A program made the translations under genes and the position numbers. Positions 11,104 through 22,815 of a stretch of DNA of 64,000 nt are shown here, one piece after another. The notes under the pieces were generated by a model, which saw only the letters and a program-made list of their open reading frames with translations, made no database searches and had not been told where the DNA came from. Position 1 is the first letter of the stretch. Each line of letters begins with the position of its first letter. The stretch is from Periplaneta americana. Lineage: Eukaryota; Arthropoda; Insecta; Blattodea; Blattidae. Location of the stretch: the NCBI RefSeq assembly GCF_040183065.1, contig NC_091130.1:126785414-126849413 (forward strand), given 5' to 3'.

Positions 11104-11300
11104 CCCCATAGATGTTGTTATTGTTGTTGTTGTCGCTTAGTCAACTGTCCGAAGACAGGTCTCAACCTCACAAGTGATATCAACAAAACACCACTTATGA
11201 GGCAACCAAGCCAAGAGATAATGGGTTAGAGTGGACGGAACAGTAAATCCATCCTGTTTTGCAGGTTCCTTTACCTCTTTCAGGGTAATCCCCTTTCTTG
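11104..11300 (+). repeat. Probable dispersed SINE-like repeat
   Basis: A TTGTTGTTGTTGTCGC lead is followed by a GC-richer block containing GTCCGAAGACAGGTC and CCTCACAAGTGAT. This resembles a repeat I associate with arthropod genomes. No second copy is present here, so the call rests on recollection. Confidence 0.3.
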
Positions 11301-12160
11301 CAACATTTATTCTGAAAAATTAGTTTATTTGTTTTTAATTTTTACAGAATTTGACAACTGTGCCGCACTGTGTACAGCCCTGAGAATCCCAGACTCACAC
11401 CTCTAGTCGCAACTCAGGCTGCATATTTTACAGGGGGAAGCCGCAATGGAATGGGCTTCTGTTGTTGATGAGGCTGGGGTGAGTGAATAAGGGGAGCTGT
11501 TGCTCGAGTGTGGGGGGTGGTAATGGACAGACACACATACACATACACACAAAACGAAGCTGTTACATTCGTCTTATAAGAAAACTTTATTCTGAGAAAA
11601 TTTTACATCACTCCAAACATTCTGAAACGTTCTTGTTCCTTTCCAAAACCGACAACAGCGAAGAGATGGGGCATTAATTTATTATTGAAAAGCCTTGAGA
11701 GAGAATCGATGATGAGAAAGAAGGAAATGTCCAGGCGAGGAGAACAAGGAGAGGGGAAAATATAAGATGCCCGGCAGCGGTCGAGTAATGGACATGCAGT
11801 GTAATTATTACAGCAGAAAAGGGAAACTGACCGATTCAAAACAAATAGAAAATAATGAGAACTCACGCGCATTCGTCATAAAAACCCTAAAAATTATTCA
11901 GAAGAGATATCATTTTATCCGACACTTGTCAAATTTTAATAAACTATTGATTTATTCATAGAGAGGAGGCATATCTGATCTTATACCATTATCAAATTTG
12001 AAACACGTATACACTCTGTCATATTGAAAGTTTGGTGACGTACAAGAGGCAGATGAAGGTACAAGATATATATTCTGTTGTCACATCAGTCGACAGAAGA
12101 AAAGATGGATAAAGAAAACTTCTAGACCTGCTTTATACATTTGGATATTAATACTTACAA
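11301..12160. other. Intergenic, nothing recognised
   Basis: Short frames only. No termini or repeats were seen apart from a short CACA-rich stretch near 11530. Confidence 0.5.
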
Positions 12161-12164
12161 CTTA

Positions 12165-12557
12165 CTTACTTACAAATGACTCTTAAGGAACCCGGAGCTT
12201 CATTGCCGCCCTCACATGAGCCCGCCATTGGTCCCTATCCTGTACAAGATTAATCCAGTCTCTATAATCATATCCCACCTCCCTCAAATCCATTCTAATA
12301 TTATCCTCCCATCTACTTCTCGGCCTCCCCAAAGGTCTTTTTCCCTCCGGCCTCCCAACTAACACTCTATATGCATTTCTGGATTCGCCCATAAGTGCTA
12401 CATGCCCTGCACATCTCAAACGTCTGGATTTAATGTTCCTAATTATGTCAGGTGAAGAATGCGTGCAGTTCTGCGTTGTGAAACTTTCTCCATTCTCCTG
12501 TAACTTCATCTCGCTTAGCCCCAAATATTTTCCTAAGAACCTTATTGTCAAACACTC
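12165..12557 (-). pseudogene. LINE family 1 ORF2 3' end, copy B
   Basis: A 122-codon minus frame (12183-12551) contains SSPDIIRNIKSRRLRCAGHV, GRPEGKRPLGRPRSRWEDNI and a C-terminus DQWRAHVRAAMKLRVP. This is the extreme C-terminus of the endonuclease/reverse-transcriptase LINE. On the plus strand the TTACTTACTTAC run just left of it is the complement of the element's TAAG tail. The upstream part is lost and frames are shifted near 12480, so it is a dead 5'-truncated insertion. Confidence 0.88.
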
Positions 12558-12588
12558 TTAAACAATTGGTTATTAATAGAAAAAAATT

Positions 12589-12667
12589 CGCTTCGGGGCC
12601 GGCGATTGAACCCGGGACCCCCAGTTCTATGCACTGAGTGCTCTAACCACTGAGCTAAGCCGAAGCT
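12589..12667 (-). repeat. tRNA-like sequence (SINE head or tRNA pseudogene)
   Basis: The minus strand reads GCTTCGG, then TTAGCTCAGTGGTTAGAGCA (A-box/D-arm), then GGGTTCAATCG (B-box/T-arm), then CCCCGAAGC. Outer bases pair (GCTTCGG with CCGAAGC), but arm spacing is wrong for a functional tRNA and the T-stem has a mismatch. It directly adjoins the LINE fragment. Confidence 0.6.
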
Positions 12668-13425
12668 CAATCTACAGCACTGGATCGAATCTTTCTCCTT
12701 TGGTATTTGCTCTTAGTCGCCTAACTCCATGTTCGACATTTATATTGACACATATTAAGTCAACTGTCATCACACAAGGAGCGCACTCATTTGATTGACT
12801 TTGTGGCCGAGACTTCACAGCATACATGTACTGTTGGGCGAATGGTTTACTTACAAATTAATTTTTTGGTCCTAAAGAATTATCTGTAAGTTACACAGCG
12901 GTGATTTCCTAGAATACAGGCAAAATCCAACATGGCTGACGAAAACTACCAAAAACGTTCTGTCATTTATGAAGTTCAAATGCCACCAGACATCACAAAA
13001 TCAAAGATGGAAAATCAGACATATATTCATATTTCTGAAGAAGAACAAGCGCTTCAAAAAATGAAAATATGTTTAATTTTTCATCTTTGATCTTTTTGGT
13101 GTTAGGTGGCATTCGAACTTCATAGTTGGCAGTACTTTTATGGTAGTTTTCGTCCGCACTTTACCCCCACAAATCACTAAAACACAAAACAAAACATAAT
13201 CATTTATCACCTTAACAAATAAAATGTAATCCTCATTGAAGTCTTCAACAACAACCATTTCACTTCCAGTTATATGACGCAGGCTTCAAGGCAATAAGGC
13301 AATCTAAACTTAAACCATGCACAAAACAAACGACTGAATCAACACTTTGTCGTACAGTCAACTTCGCATAATTAAACCACGTGTTTCTACAAAATGAAAT
13401 TCTCTTCGAACACTTATTACACCTA
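12668..13425. other. Intergenic, nothing recognised
   Basis: No open frame over about 61 codons and no repeat structure seen. Confidence 0.5.
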
Positions 13426-14398
13426 GGCCCGACTGTATAAACCATTTAATCTTAGATCAAAGGTTAAATTGATCCTTGTTTCTGCTGAACTTGGAATTTT
13501 GTGTTGTATAAAGTCTAATCTGAGATTAATTTGTCTCAAACTAAAGTCAACTTTGACTGAAGAAATTTCTCCGATTAAGTTAGATGATCCAAGTTCAGTT
13601 ATTTCTTTTCTCTTTGAAATATACGAGTGACAGATTGTGCAAATAAAATATCCATTATTATTAATATTAATAGATATGATAGGTACATTTATATATATTT
13701 CTTTCAATTTCTTGCCTTAATACACAAACAATCTTATATTTTATAAGGCTCTATCGTGTTCAGCCGTATCAAATAACATAACCTATAATTATATTATGTT
13801 TATAACAACCATTATTTATTAATGGATATGATAGGTACATTCATAAATTTTCAATTAACTGTATTACTAAACGAAAATTGTCGTTTTATAAAGCTTTATT
13901 ATGTTTAGCAGTATCAAACACCATAACATGATAACAACTTGGAGAACAGTCAACCTTCTTCTTATTGTCCGCCATTATTCACATTGCACAAAAAACCAGT
14001 GTCTCCAACAGAGTGTACGGAAAGTCGCCAAAAAGTAGTTGTAAAGTCGCTAGATTTCTCATTATCAACAAAGAAAGATTAAATTTTGTCACTATGGGGT
14101 GCTAAAAAGGTCACTAAATCCCTATTTAAGCAATATAAAAGTTAAAAGAAATTGTTGTTGAAAAAGAGTTAAAGTCGCTATATTGGCAACACTGAACAAA
14201 CCTGTCCGCGCATCACGTATTTCACCTGTTTATGCGATGTTGCCAGATCCTTTTCACGTGAACTTAGATTGCATTTGAACTAAGGTAATTTGATCGCAGA
14301 AAAGTTTTATACAATAGAAGAAGTGTCTGAACTCGGTTCACTTTTCGATCTTCGATCAAAGTTGATCTTTAGTCAGGGAGTTTTATACAATTGGGCCC
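13426..14398. mobile_element. TIR element with GGGCCC...TGTATAAA ends
   Basis: The left end GGCCCGACTGTATAAACC and the inverted right end GGGCCCAATTGTATAAAACT match after a one-base offset. Each is flanked by TA. Interiors near both ends contain GATCAAAG/TTGATC-type motifs. No coding was recognised over the roughly 970 bp. Superfamily unassigned: TA-duplicating Tc1/mariner-like or PIF-Harbinger-like. Confidence 0.7.
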
Positions 14399-14724
14399 TA
14401 AAGTTATACGAAAAATTCAGTAAATAATTCCTTGGAACCACAGAAACAGGTTTCTCCTGAACAATCGACACAATTCTTATTCAAAGCGAAAGAACTAAAC
14501 CAAAATCGACACAAAATTTAATACTCTGTTCTATGTTCACACATCTTTCACAAATATCATAAAATGACAAACTTCGAATAGCTTCAGCCATAAGACAGTA
14601 TAATAGCACTCACGTCAAACGTCATTACCCATTTAAAATTAACGAAAATTCTAGAACAAATGAAAACTATAACCAATCAAATAGAACATCACGACGACAC
14701 CTAGTACAAAAACCTGGAACTAAC

Positions 14725-14979
14725 ATATGAAGAGTCCACTGCAAGAATGATGGATGTCACTTTCTTGTCGAAAATGAAGCAAGACTGTCAATGCATAGCT
14801 TAAGACATTTAGAATGTACATAGAGAGTTACATGGCATTAACACTGATAGTCATTGTCCAGTAATGATCGGAAAATCACAGTTAAGCTTTGAGCGCTAAG
14901 CATTTCAAACTTTCAATTGCTTCTCCTGCAAAATGTATTCCAAATGACATCCATCATTCTTGCAGTGGACTCTTCATAT
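14725..14979. mobile_element. MITE with 35-bp perfect terminal inverted repeats
   Basis: 14725-14759 (ATATGAAGAGTCCACTGCAA...) is exactly inverted at 14945-14979. The interior of about 185 bp has no coding. Such perfect arms suggest recent origin or gene conversion. Confidence 0.9.
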
Positions 14980-15119
14980 AAAAGTTACTAAAAATCACTA
15001 ACATTTAACTCTAAAGTTAAGAAGTTGGTAATACTTACTACATCCAACCAGGTGCCCGTCTTCTATGAAATTACTGTTACAGCATATTTTCGTACCTCTA
15101 ATAATAGTAATATGCGTTA

Positions 15120-15226
15120 CAAGAGCGGTATGTTGAAGTTTCCATGTTCGAGGAAAAGTTTGAAAAAGCGAAACGTAGTTGAGCTTTTTTAATTTCCAGG
15201 AATTGAAAGAAAACATACCGCTCGTG
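15120..15226. mobile_element. Short MITE, CA(C/A)GAGCGGTATGTT inverted ends
   Basis: CAAGAGCGGTATGTT at 15120 is inverted at 15212-15226 (AACATACCGCTCGTG), one mismatch in 15. Inner GAAATT-like sequences are also roughly complementary. A size of 107 bp fits a MITE. Superfamily unknown. Confidence 0.6.
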
Positions 15227-16590
15227 CATCGTACATTATTTTGTGCGAAGATCGTTTATTACATACCTGAAAGAGGAATTTCTAATTAGTTGCAATGAAA
15301 TCTCCATCTGGGTTTCTGTTCAATGACGGCAAATTTGCAAAACAAAAATATCTATCTTCAACATTGTTGCTTTAAAATATTTTCTGTGTTTACTATACTC
15401 CAGCAGGCCGTGATATACGTCTGTCTTTCCCCCCCCCCCCCCACAGTCTATGATGAGTCTGGAATCTTGTTGATTTTTTCACGGCTTCCTTAATGTTACT
15501 TGCATCACGAATGCAGTAACTTTAGTGGAGTTGTAGAGTTTAGTTAATTTTTGCAAATATTTAAAAACAATAATTAACAGTGCAATTTAGGTGAAATTGC
15601 AGTGGTCAGTTTCCAATTTATAATTATTGCTATATTGAACGTCTCTAAAAATAATATGTTAAAAGCCTAAAGCAGTAAAATGAATATGTCACTTAAGCGG
15701 TAAGAAGAGGGAAATTGTTATGTGTGTTAGGTTGGGATTACTGAATGTGGAATTTTAGACTTTCCGCGGATTGGTTTTGTGCGGAAACCAAGCAAATACG
15801 CACGATCTCGCACAAAACTCTTTACAACATATTATACAGTTTATGGTATTAAGCCTGTTCATTTTTCAGATCATTAGTTCGTTTTCTCTAGTGAAATATC
15901 TTTAGTATTTCCTTCACATTCATGTCTTTATTTGAAATGAAATGTGATTCTTATCCACTGGAGAGAAGCGTTAGTGAAAGGCGTTCTTGTCAGTTGTGCG
16001 TCCATTCCACTAACAAGGATTTTTGTGTATTATGAGAATGACAAGAGCAACACCAGCTTATCGAGCACAGAGTCTTTTCTGAAAAAAAAAATCACTCGGT
16101 CTTGCCGGTATTTGAACCAGGATCTCTCGCGAGAAAAACCGACGTTTTTAGGCATCCGGTGGGTACCATAATAATGGTAGAAGGAAGCTTTAATAAATAT
16201 TTATTACTAAGGGCACAATGTGAAACGTTTTCTGTGTCTTCTCCTGGCCTCACAGCTGTCCTCGGAGTTTCAGCATTGCGTCACTTTATGCTAGTATTTT
16301 CAAGTAACACAGTCATTCCTGCTTGGGTTGAAAGGTCTTTTCGCAGCATTACGTCACTAGTTCATCTAGCGAATAACCTTCTCTTCCTCGTAATTTATGC
16401 TTCTGTATTTCTTTTATTGATGTTTAAATAGTGGATACGTTAATTTGGCACTTTATGACTGTTTATATCTTACAATTAATTTCAAGTACTAGTATAACTT
16501 CACGCCCTGAACCATGATTACTAACAAAAAGGAGAATGAATCAAATAAAGAGAGAAATTTTAAGTATCTACAGTTTCGCATTATAGATAA
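15227..16590. other. Intergenic, nothing certain
   Basis: It contains a C-homopolymer near 15429-15443 and a weak minus-strand tRNA-like stretch at about 16100-16170 (B-box-like GGTTCAAATACC). Open frames up to 109 codons show no recognisable domain. Confidence 0.45.
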
Positions 16591-17732
16591 CTAGTGGCTT
16601 GTGCAGCAAATGCTGCAAACTAAGTTAATTAGATGTTCAAATAAAAATTTTTCAGATTTATTTTCAATGAAAAATACCAGACATTTTAAAAGTTATTTGC
16701 TTCCATAATAATGAAACATACTCTCTTTGAATGTTTTTTTTTATGCCAAATACTTTTTTTGAACCTATCCACCTGCAGTTTATGAGTTTCAACGCGAAAA
16801 CGCAAGTATAAATGTCAGTGCGATCAGTGGGTTTTTCATGTGGGAGTAAAGCAATAGCTATTTCAGGTCATTGTGGATTGTAGGTGAAAGTTAAAGAAAG
16901 TCAGGTTTGCTATGCTTTCGAACAATAGACATAGCATCTTGGTATAGCTGATGCATGTAGAGCTTGAAATGTAGAGGGTAAAATCATTCTATCCTGCTAA
17001 GAGATCTTGCTGAAATGATCGGGAGATTACAAAATTTTCTAGTCCTCTTATTTTATTAATAAATAATACCGTCTTTCCTTAGGAACTGTAATTTTTGCGC
17101 TCCCTCGAGCCAATACTGAAGAGAATGATGTATATAAGTATCTACACACACCGCCATTAAATATATGGAAAAGATCCAACCCCACTTGATTAATAACTAT
17201 AAAAATATTTGATTTTTAATAACAATATTATTATCTTACACAAGTTTTTTAGTTTATATATTAACATCATGGCATTAACTATAATAATAATTAATTTCTA
17301 ATGGTAATAATGTCATCAAACCATCTTAAGTTTTGTAGATTTTAATATCCAATACACAGCTGTACTCAGAAAATTACACACCGCAGAATCAGATCTGTAA
17401 ATTATTTTTAGTAAGTCTTCAAGCTTTTAATAAGCAATTGAATTTGAACTCTAAATATCTCAGCAATCCTGCAGGTCATGACCTTCATGTAATAGGTTAT
17501 TGTTTATTGTAGTATGTGTTTGTTTTATTTTGAAATGCAATTGGTTTTCAAAACTGACGAAAGATGGATTTTGGAAAATAGGAAAATGATGTAGAAAACT
17601 GACATTTCACTGAAAACTACTATTTTTCTGAAAAACTTTTGGTTCCAAGCTTCAAAATGAGAGGTCATTTATTAAAATCTGTTCAGCTGTTGTCCCGTAA
17701 TTTCCATTACCAGTTCAAATTATATATATAGA
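16591..17732 (-). mobile_element. Complete non-autonomous Helitron
   Basis: Read on the minus strand, it starts TCTATATATATAATTTGAAC at 17732, preceded by A. It ends with the hairpin GCAGCATTTGCTGC, then a spacer ACAAGCCA and CTAG at 16591, followed by T. Both termini and the A/T target match Helitron rules (5' TC, 3' hairpin plus CTRR, insertion between A and T). No Rep/helicase coding is present in 1142 bp, so movement would need a helper. Confidence 0.82.
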
Positions 17733-17989
17733 TGTTCGGGTGACATAAAAGTGATTATTGTTGAGGAAATCTGTGTGAGAAAGGGCAAGGTGAAGCATGA
17801 CGAAGGCGAAGAAGAATAGAAAGGGGAAAAATGAACAGGACAGAAACGAATAATCTGCACACATTTGGAGTTCACTGTGATGGAAACATAAATAAATGGA
17901 AACAACTCGTTGGAAGAATAGTTCAAGACCGTTTTCCAAAATTAATAATTAGGGCTAAGATTTTGATGAAGTTGCATCTTTTTTTCTAG

Positions 17990-18593
17990 TAATCCAGAAA
18001 CATAAATTGAAATACCTGGGAACAACAGTAACAAATGTAAATGATACTCGGGAGGATATTAAACACAAAATAAATATGGGAAATGCCTGTTATTATTCGG
18101 TTGAGAAGCTTTTATCATCCAGTCTGCTGTCAAAAAATCTGAAAGTTAGAATTATAAAGCAGTTACATTACCGGTTGTTCTTTATGGGTGTGAAACTTGG
18201 ACTCTCACTTTGAGAGATGAACATAGGTTAAGGGTGTTTGAGAATAAGGTGCTTAGGAAAATATTTGGGGCTAAGAGGGATGAAGTTACAGGAGATTGGA
18301 GAAAGTTATACAAAGCAGAACTGCACGCATTGTATTCTTCACCTGACATAATTAGGAACATTAAATCCAGACGTTTGAGATGGGCAGGGCATGTAGCACG
18401 TATGGGCGAATCCAGAAATGTATATAGGGAGGGAATAAGACCTTTGGGGAGGCCGAGACGTAGATGGGAAGATAATATTAAAATGGATTTGAGGGAGGTA
18501 GAACATAATGATAGAGACTGGATTGATTTTGCTCAGGATAGGGACCTATGGCGGGCTTATGTGAGGGCGGCAATGAACCTATGGGTTCTTTAA
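17990..18593 (+). pseudogene. LINE family 1 ORF2 3' end, copy C
   Basis: Two overlapping plus frames (18007-18213 and 18210-18593) encode the region from KYLGTTVTNVNDTREDIKHK through NACYYSVEKLLSSSLLSKNL, EHRLRVFENKVLRKIFGAKR and HVARMGESRNVYREG to the final RAYVRAAMNLWVL. A frameshift separates the halves near 18210 and a deletion removes part of the GRPEGKRPLGRP motif. The N-terminal endonuclease and reverse-transcriptase core are absent. It ends in the TAAG tail. Confidence 0.9.

Positions 18594-18638
<45 letters not shown>
18594..18638 (+). repeat. (TAAG)n LINE tail
   Basis: About ten TAAG/AAGT units directly after the LINE stop codon. The same tail in shorter form abuts the 12165 copy. 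It marks the 3' end of the element. Confidence 0.93.
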
Positions 18639-18639
<1 letters not shown>

Positions 18640-19751
18640 TGCAGACACATAGCTGCTTTAGTATTTATATGTTATGTGATAAACTGAGTGTTTTAATACA
18701 TATTTTAGGGCTTTTTTGTTGCATTTTTTGCCTGTTTCAACTCTTAAGAGCATCTCTTGTTTTATTCGGTCATTTTTTATGCATTTGCATTTAATTTTGG
18801 CCATAAATCCCCATTATTAATGTAAAATAATGTTTATTTCCTTTGATATTGTCTTTACATATTTTGTCCATTAATACCCATTATTTTGTATAATATTTTA
18901 ATCGTTTTTCTACACAAATATTGCCATTTTAATGTAGTGCACTCCATGTAATGAAACAGTCCAACCACCCCTTCAATATAGACTCCTCTATACCTGCTAA
19001 TTCCGGATAAGAGTGGCCTTGTGATAGACTACATGGAAGCTAAAAGTAAAGTAAATCCAAGGCGCTACAGCCCATGAAGGGCCAAGACCGACCAGCTGAC
19101 TGCTGACCTCACGTCCACATGCCGAAGCAGAGGTGAACGATCATACATAGAAACTACATAAGGTAAAATTTAATTTAATTACTAGTCTGAATATTAAGTA
19201 GTACAAAACCTCTTTTCCTACTAAGCCAATTTATGTAAGATCAATTTTTAGGGCATTTTTGAAAGATTTTTAGGTCATAAATGCATTGTTTTAGGACATT
19301 TTTTCATGATTTATATAGGTCATCAAAAGCCTAGCCCTATTAATAATCAATTTAAAATATTTTAAAAGTGGAGAAAGATTAAACTGTGAATAATTTTAAC
19401 TGTTCAACTTCGTGACATGTTCAAAAAGCTCCATCCACCCTTATGGCTGATGATAATCGTCATCCAAAGTGATGGATGGTGTTATGAGTGCCTGAATTTC
19501 AATATTCAGTTCGAGGATAACAATCGATGCCCACCCTCTTTATCTGTCTCTCTCTATCACCCAGTACAAACCTCTACATACGCTCTCGGAGTCGACATGC
19601 GTGAACTATTTTATTAATCAACAAAACATGGCCATTTGGCTCGGTCTCCTAATTTCAGATCAGTAACCCTGTTCGCGGTTTCCATGGATTCTCAAAGACG
19701 TTAAGACATATATATGTTGGTATAAGCCACAAAATAAATGGGCCACGAAAA
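18639..19751. other. Intergenic with a SINE-like fragment at about 19035-19135
   Basis: A GC-richer block, AAGGCGCTACAGCCCATGAA through CCACATGCCGAAGCAGAGGT, resembles a dispersed insect repeat. It sits between T-rich flanks that both carry TAGGGCT-like ends (18705 and 19338 inverted), possibly the edges of a decayed TIR element. No target duplication was found, so this stays tentative. Confidence 0.35.
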
Positions 19752-20790
19752 TTTTTGCATTCCACTGCTTGTAATTCTACTCCTGTAACTTCATCCCTCT
19801 TAGCCCCAAATATTTGCCTAAGCACCTTATTCTCAAACACTCTTAACCTCTGTTCCTCTCTCAAAGTGTGAGTCCAAGTTTCACAATCATACAGAACAAC
19901 CGGTAATAAACTGTTTTATAAATTCTAATTTTCAGATTTTTTGACAGCAGACTAGATGACAAAAGATTCTCAACAAAATAATAACAGGCATTCCCCATAT
20001 TTATTCTGTATTTAATTTCCTCCAGAGTGTCATTTATATTTGTTACTTTTGCTCCAAAATATTTGAATTTTTCCACTTCTTTAAAGGATAAATTTCCGAT
20101 TTTTATATTTCCATTCCGTTGTTGTTATATACCACATATCATATTCTTTGTCTTTTCGGGATTTACTTCCAAACCTATCTCTGTATTTGCTTAAAGTAAA
20201 ATTTCCATATTTTCTCTAATATTTTGTGGATTTTCTCCTAACATATTCATGTCATCTGCATAGACAAGCAGCGTATGTAACCCGTTTAATTCCAAACCCT
20301 CTCTGTTATCCTGAACATTCCTAATGGCAGATTCTAGAGCGAAGTTAAAAAGTAAAGGTGATAGTGCATTTCCATGCTTTAGCCCGTAGTGAATTGGAAA
20401 AGCGTCAGGCAGAAACTGGCCTATAAGGACTCTGCTGTACGTTTCACTGGGACACTGTTAGTTAATCAAACTAGTTTCTTTGGAATACCAAATTAAATAA
20501 GAATATTATATAAAACTTCTCTCTTAACCCAGTCATACACCTTCTTGGAATCTATGAATAACTGATGTAGGCCTACTGTACCCTTATGCTCCCATTTTTT
20601 CTTCAATATCTGTCGAATACAAACAAAATCTGATCAATAGTCGATCTATTACGCCTAAAACCGCACTGATGATCCCCAGCAATTTCATCTACATATGGAG
20701 TTAATCTTCTCAAAATAACATTGAACAAAATTTTTTACGACGTCAACAAAAGTGATATTCCTCGAAAGTTCCCGTTTAATATGAACCAAG
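19752..20790 (-). pseudogene. LINE family 1 reverse-transcriptase core, copy D
   Basis: This is the longest LINE piece in the window. On the minus strand it shows, in order, NFRGISLL and HQCGFRRNRSTIDQ (RT blocks), [12 protein letters not shown]-like remains of the LKQGDALSP block in a shifted frame, [18 protein letters not shown] (catalytic YADD, near 20255), KYFGAKVTNINDTLEEIK and REEQRLRVFENKVLRQIFGA. Many stops and frameshifts disrupt it. It breaks off near 19752, so the 3' end is missing. This places copies A-C as 3' ends of a non-LTR retrotransposon. Clade uncertain. Confidence 0.9.
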
Positions 20791-21211
20791 TTTATCTCAA
20801 AAAGAACCTTGATATTTTATATTAATAAAAAATAACTAATGCCATTAATTTTCCCCTTCAAACGAAGAAACATTTATTCATTTTCACAACTCATTATCCA
20901 AAGACATTACAAGTCCGAGACAAGTTGATAGATTAGCTACTTTTCATCTGCTGTAGGTTCAGTACCGTAGAGAAACGATATGTTTAGTATGTAAAATAAT
21001 TTTGTAATAATGTGATTCAGTAATTTTAGAAAGATTAGGCCTATATAATCACATAAATCCATTTGAAATAAATAATTACTGTATAGTCCTGTAGATATTT
21101 TATCTACCCGTTGTTGTCATTTGTGTTTTCATTTGTGAATCCCATGTCGCATGTTATTTGATTGTTGCTATATTATCGTCGCATGATCATGTCTTTATTC
21201 CTATAAAGTAT
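20791..21211. other. Intergenic, nothing recognised
   Basis: AT-rich, short frames only. Confidence 0.5.
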
Positions 21212-21667
21212 CGGTCTTACTAATAAAAACTCTGTATACAGACGTTTAACTGTCTTAGACTTATACAATGAGTAGCTCGTTTATAAGTCTTGTGTAAATT
21301 CCTTACTAATAATCACTACATACGTCGTGTATAACAGTACAACTGTTACACAACTACGTCAAAGTTTCGTCAATACTTCATTAGGAAAGGTAATAGAATA
21401 TATGAGATTTTCTATTGCATCCGGTAGAGCGCTCTAGTGTGTTGTGTTAAGTATCGATAGTACAACTGGCTCTAATCGATTACTACAGTATATTTTGGTC
21501 AAAGAGTACAAGATATAGCAATATTATTCTAATTATTCTGTGCTCTTTGGTTTGTTCTTCTGTGGTTACAAGGCAGCCATCATTATAAAATGACAGTCGA
21601 TACGAACAGCTGTTAGAAGGGCGGCCATTTTTTTCAACGCTTAAACAAGGGGTTTCGTGCATATAAC

Positions 21668-22457
21668 TAGGGACCGGATTTTTATGTAATATCAAGGTGT
21701 GAAATATTTACATATTTATGTAAGAAAAATAAGCTGAATATGTGGCAAAATATGTAAAATCATGAAAATATTTAATATCAATATCTGCGCTGGTTTGTAT
21801 TGTTAAGCCTAGATATTTGTAGTCTGGTACAATTTTTAATTTTCTGTTCTTCATGAGGATTTCTACTGTTTCTGGTGCTCTTCCGACGTTTCTGAGTATC
21901 ATCATTTCTGTCTTGTTCACATTTATATCAAATTTGTTTCTATTGCACCATTTTACCATGATGTTTATTGTTTATTGTAACTTTGTAAGGTCTTTAGATC
22001 CTACTACTATGTCGTCCGCTTATGCATATGAGATTATTCCCTCCTTGATTTTTACAATACAAAGTAGTTGTATGAGAAAGGTTGCCTTTTGTTCATTCAT
22101 ATTTACAGTGGACGGTATGGAGTGAGTGCCTCTTTTACTTCCTGGAACTTAGATGTTATGTTCCGTCCCGAAATATATCCTTTCTTGGGTAGGTAAAAAG
22201 GCTTATTTCAAATTGTAAACTTCCCCAGTAGCAGTTTTCTTTTTTCCTTTTAAAGAAGTAAAAATGAATAAAACCCCTAAATATGAAGATTAATGTAATA
22301 CAAGCCATAATATGTAATGTGGGGTAAATATGTAAAAATATGTAGTATCTAATTTTAATATATTAATGGTGATTAAAAAATTCGCAAAGATTTGTTATTT
22401 ATATACGATTAGGTTCAAAGGAATATAATATGTAATTACATAAAAATCCGGTCCCTA
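21668..22457. mobile_element. Non-autonomous hAT with perfect 8-bp target duplication
   Basis: The ends TAGGGACCGGATTTTTATGT are perfect inverted copies for at least 20 bp. They are flanked by CATATAAC at 21660-21667 and 22458-22465. The ends closely resemble those of the intact hAT at 55399 (CAGGGAACGGATTTATATG), and both carry AATATGTAAA-type subterminal motifs, so this is probably a derivative mobilised by that family. It carries a piece of LINE reverse transcriptase instead of transposase. Confidence 0.92.
21775..22130 (-). pseudogene. LINE reverse-transcriptase fragment captured inside the hAT
   Basis: The minus frame reads ADDIVVGSKDLTKLQ, a stop, then INIMVKWCNRNKFDINVNKT, EMMILRNVGRAPETVE and KLKIVPDYKYLGLTIQ. 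This is the RT catalytic ADD motif followed by the conserved thumb region with its YLG motif. It differs from LINE family 1. It has in-frame stops and no ends of its own. Confidence 0.8.
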
Positions 22458-22741
22458 CATATAACTACTGCAAAGCAATTCCCATTGTATAATTATAGAC
22501 TGTTTATACTCGTACATCCATCGCTTATGCATGGTTTATTAGTAACGTTTTCTGTCTCAACTCTGCATAAGTCTCGTATAAAAACTATACACAGTTTATT
22601 AGTAAGACCGTATTAGTATAAGTAAAAAGGTACCTGAAATAGCGGTAATGGAGAAAAGAATTACAGTATATTGGTGGAAAGTCGAAATTCTGAAACGTAA
22701 ACCTCCCCTACAGTCGCTTTGTCCGTCATAAATCTCACACT

Positions 22742-22815
22742 GTGTGCTGGGGATCGAACTCCTGTCTGTACCACGCGTCGTTAGAACTCAGTTACTGCCA
22801 TGCCTCCGGTGACAC
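22742..22815 (-). repeat. Weak tRNA-like SINE head
   Basis: The minus strand contains GGCAGTAACTGAGTTCTAAC (A-box-like) and GAGTTCGATCCCC (B-box). No repeated body was identified. Confidence 0.35.

Larger units (their letters stand above)
21212..22610. mobile_element. TIR element (outer layer of a three-level nest)
   Basis: CGGTCTTACTAATAAA at 21212 is inverted at 22610 (TTTATTAGTAAGACCG). Homology continues inward as ACT(C/G)TGTATA. Without the hAT at 21668-22457 the element would be about 600 bp. It also has internal ACTTATAC/GTATAAGT-like repeats. No coding. Confidence 0.8.

Noticed and set aside
12589-12667. Functional tRNA gene
   Set aside because: Boxes are present, but arm spacing and T-stem pairing fail. 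It adjoins LINE sequence and is better read as a SINE head or pseudogene.
18665-19345. Possible hAT element with TAGGGCT ends
   Set aside because: Only about seven terminal bases match and the flanking octamers (ACATATTT and TTAATAAT) differ.
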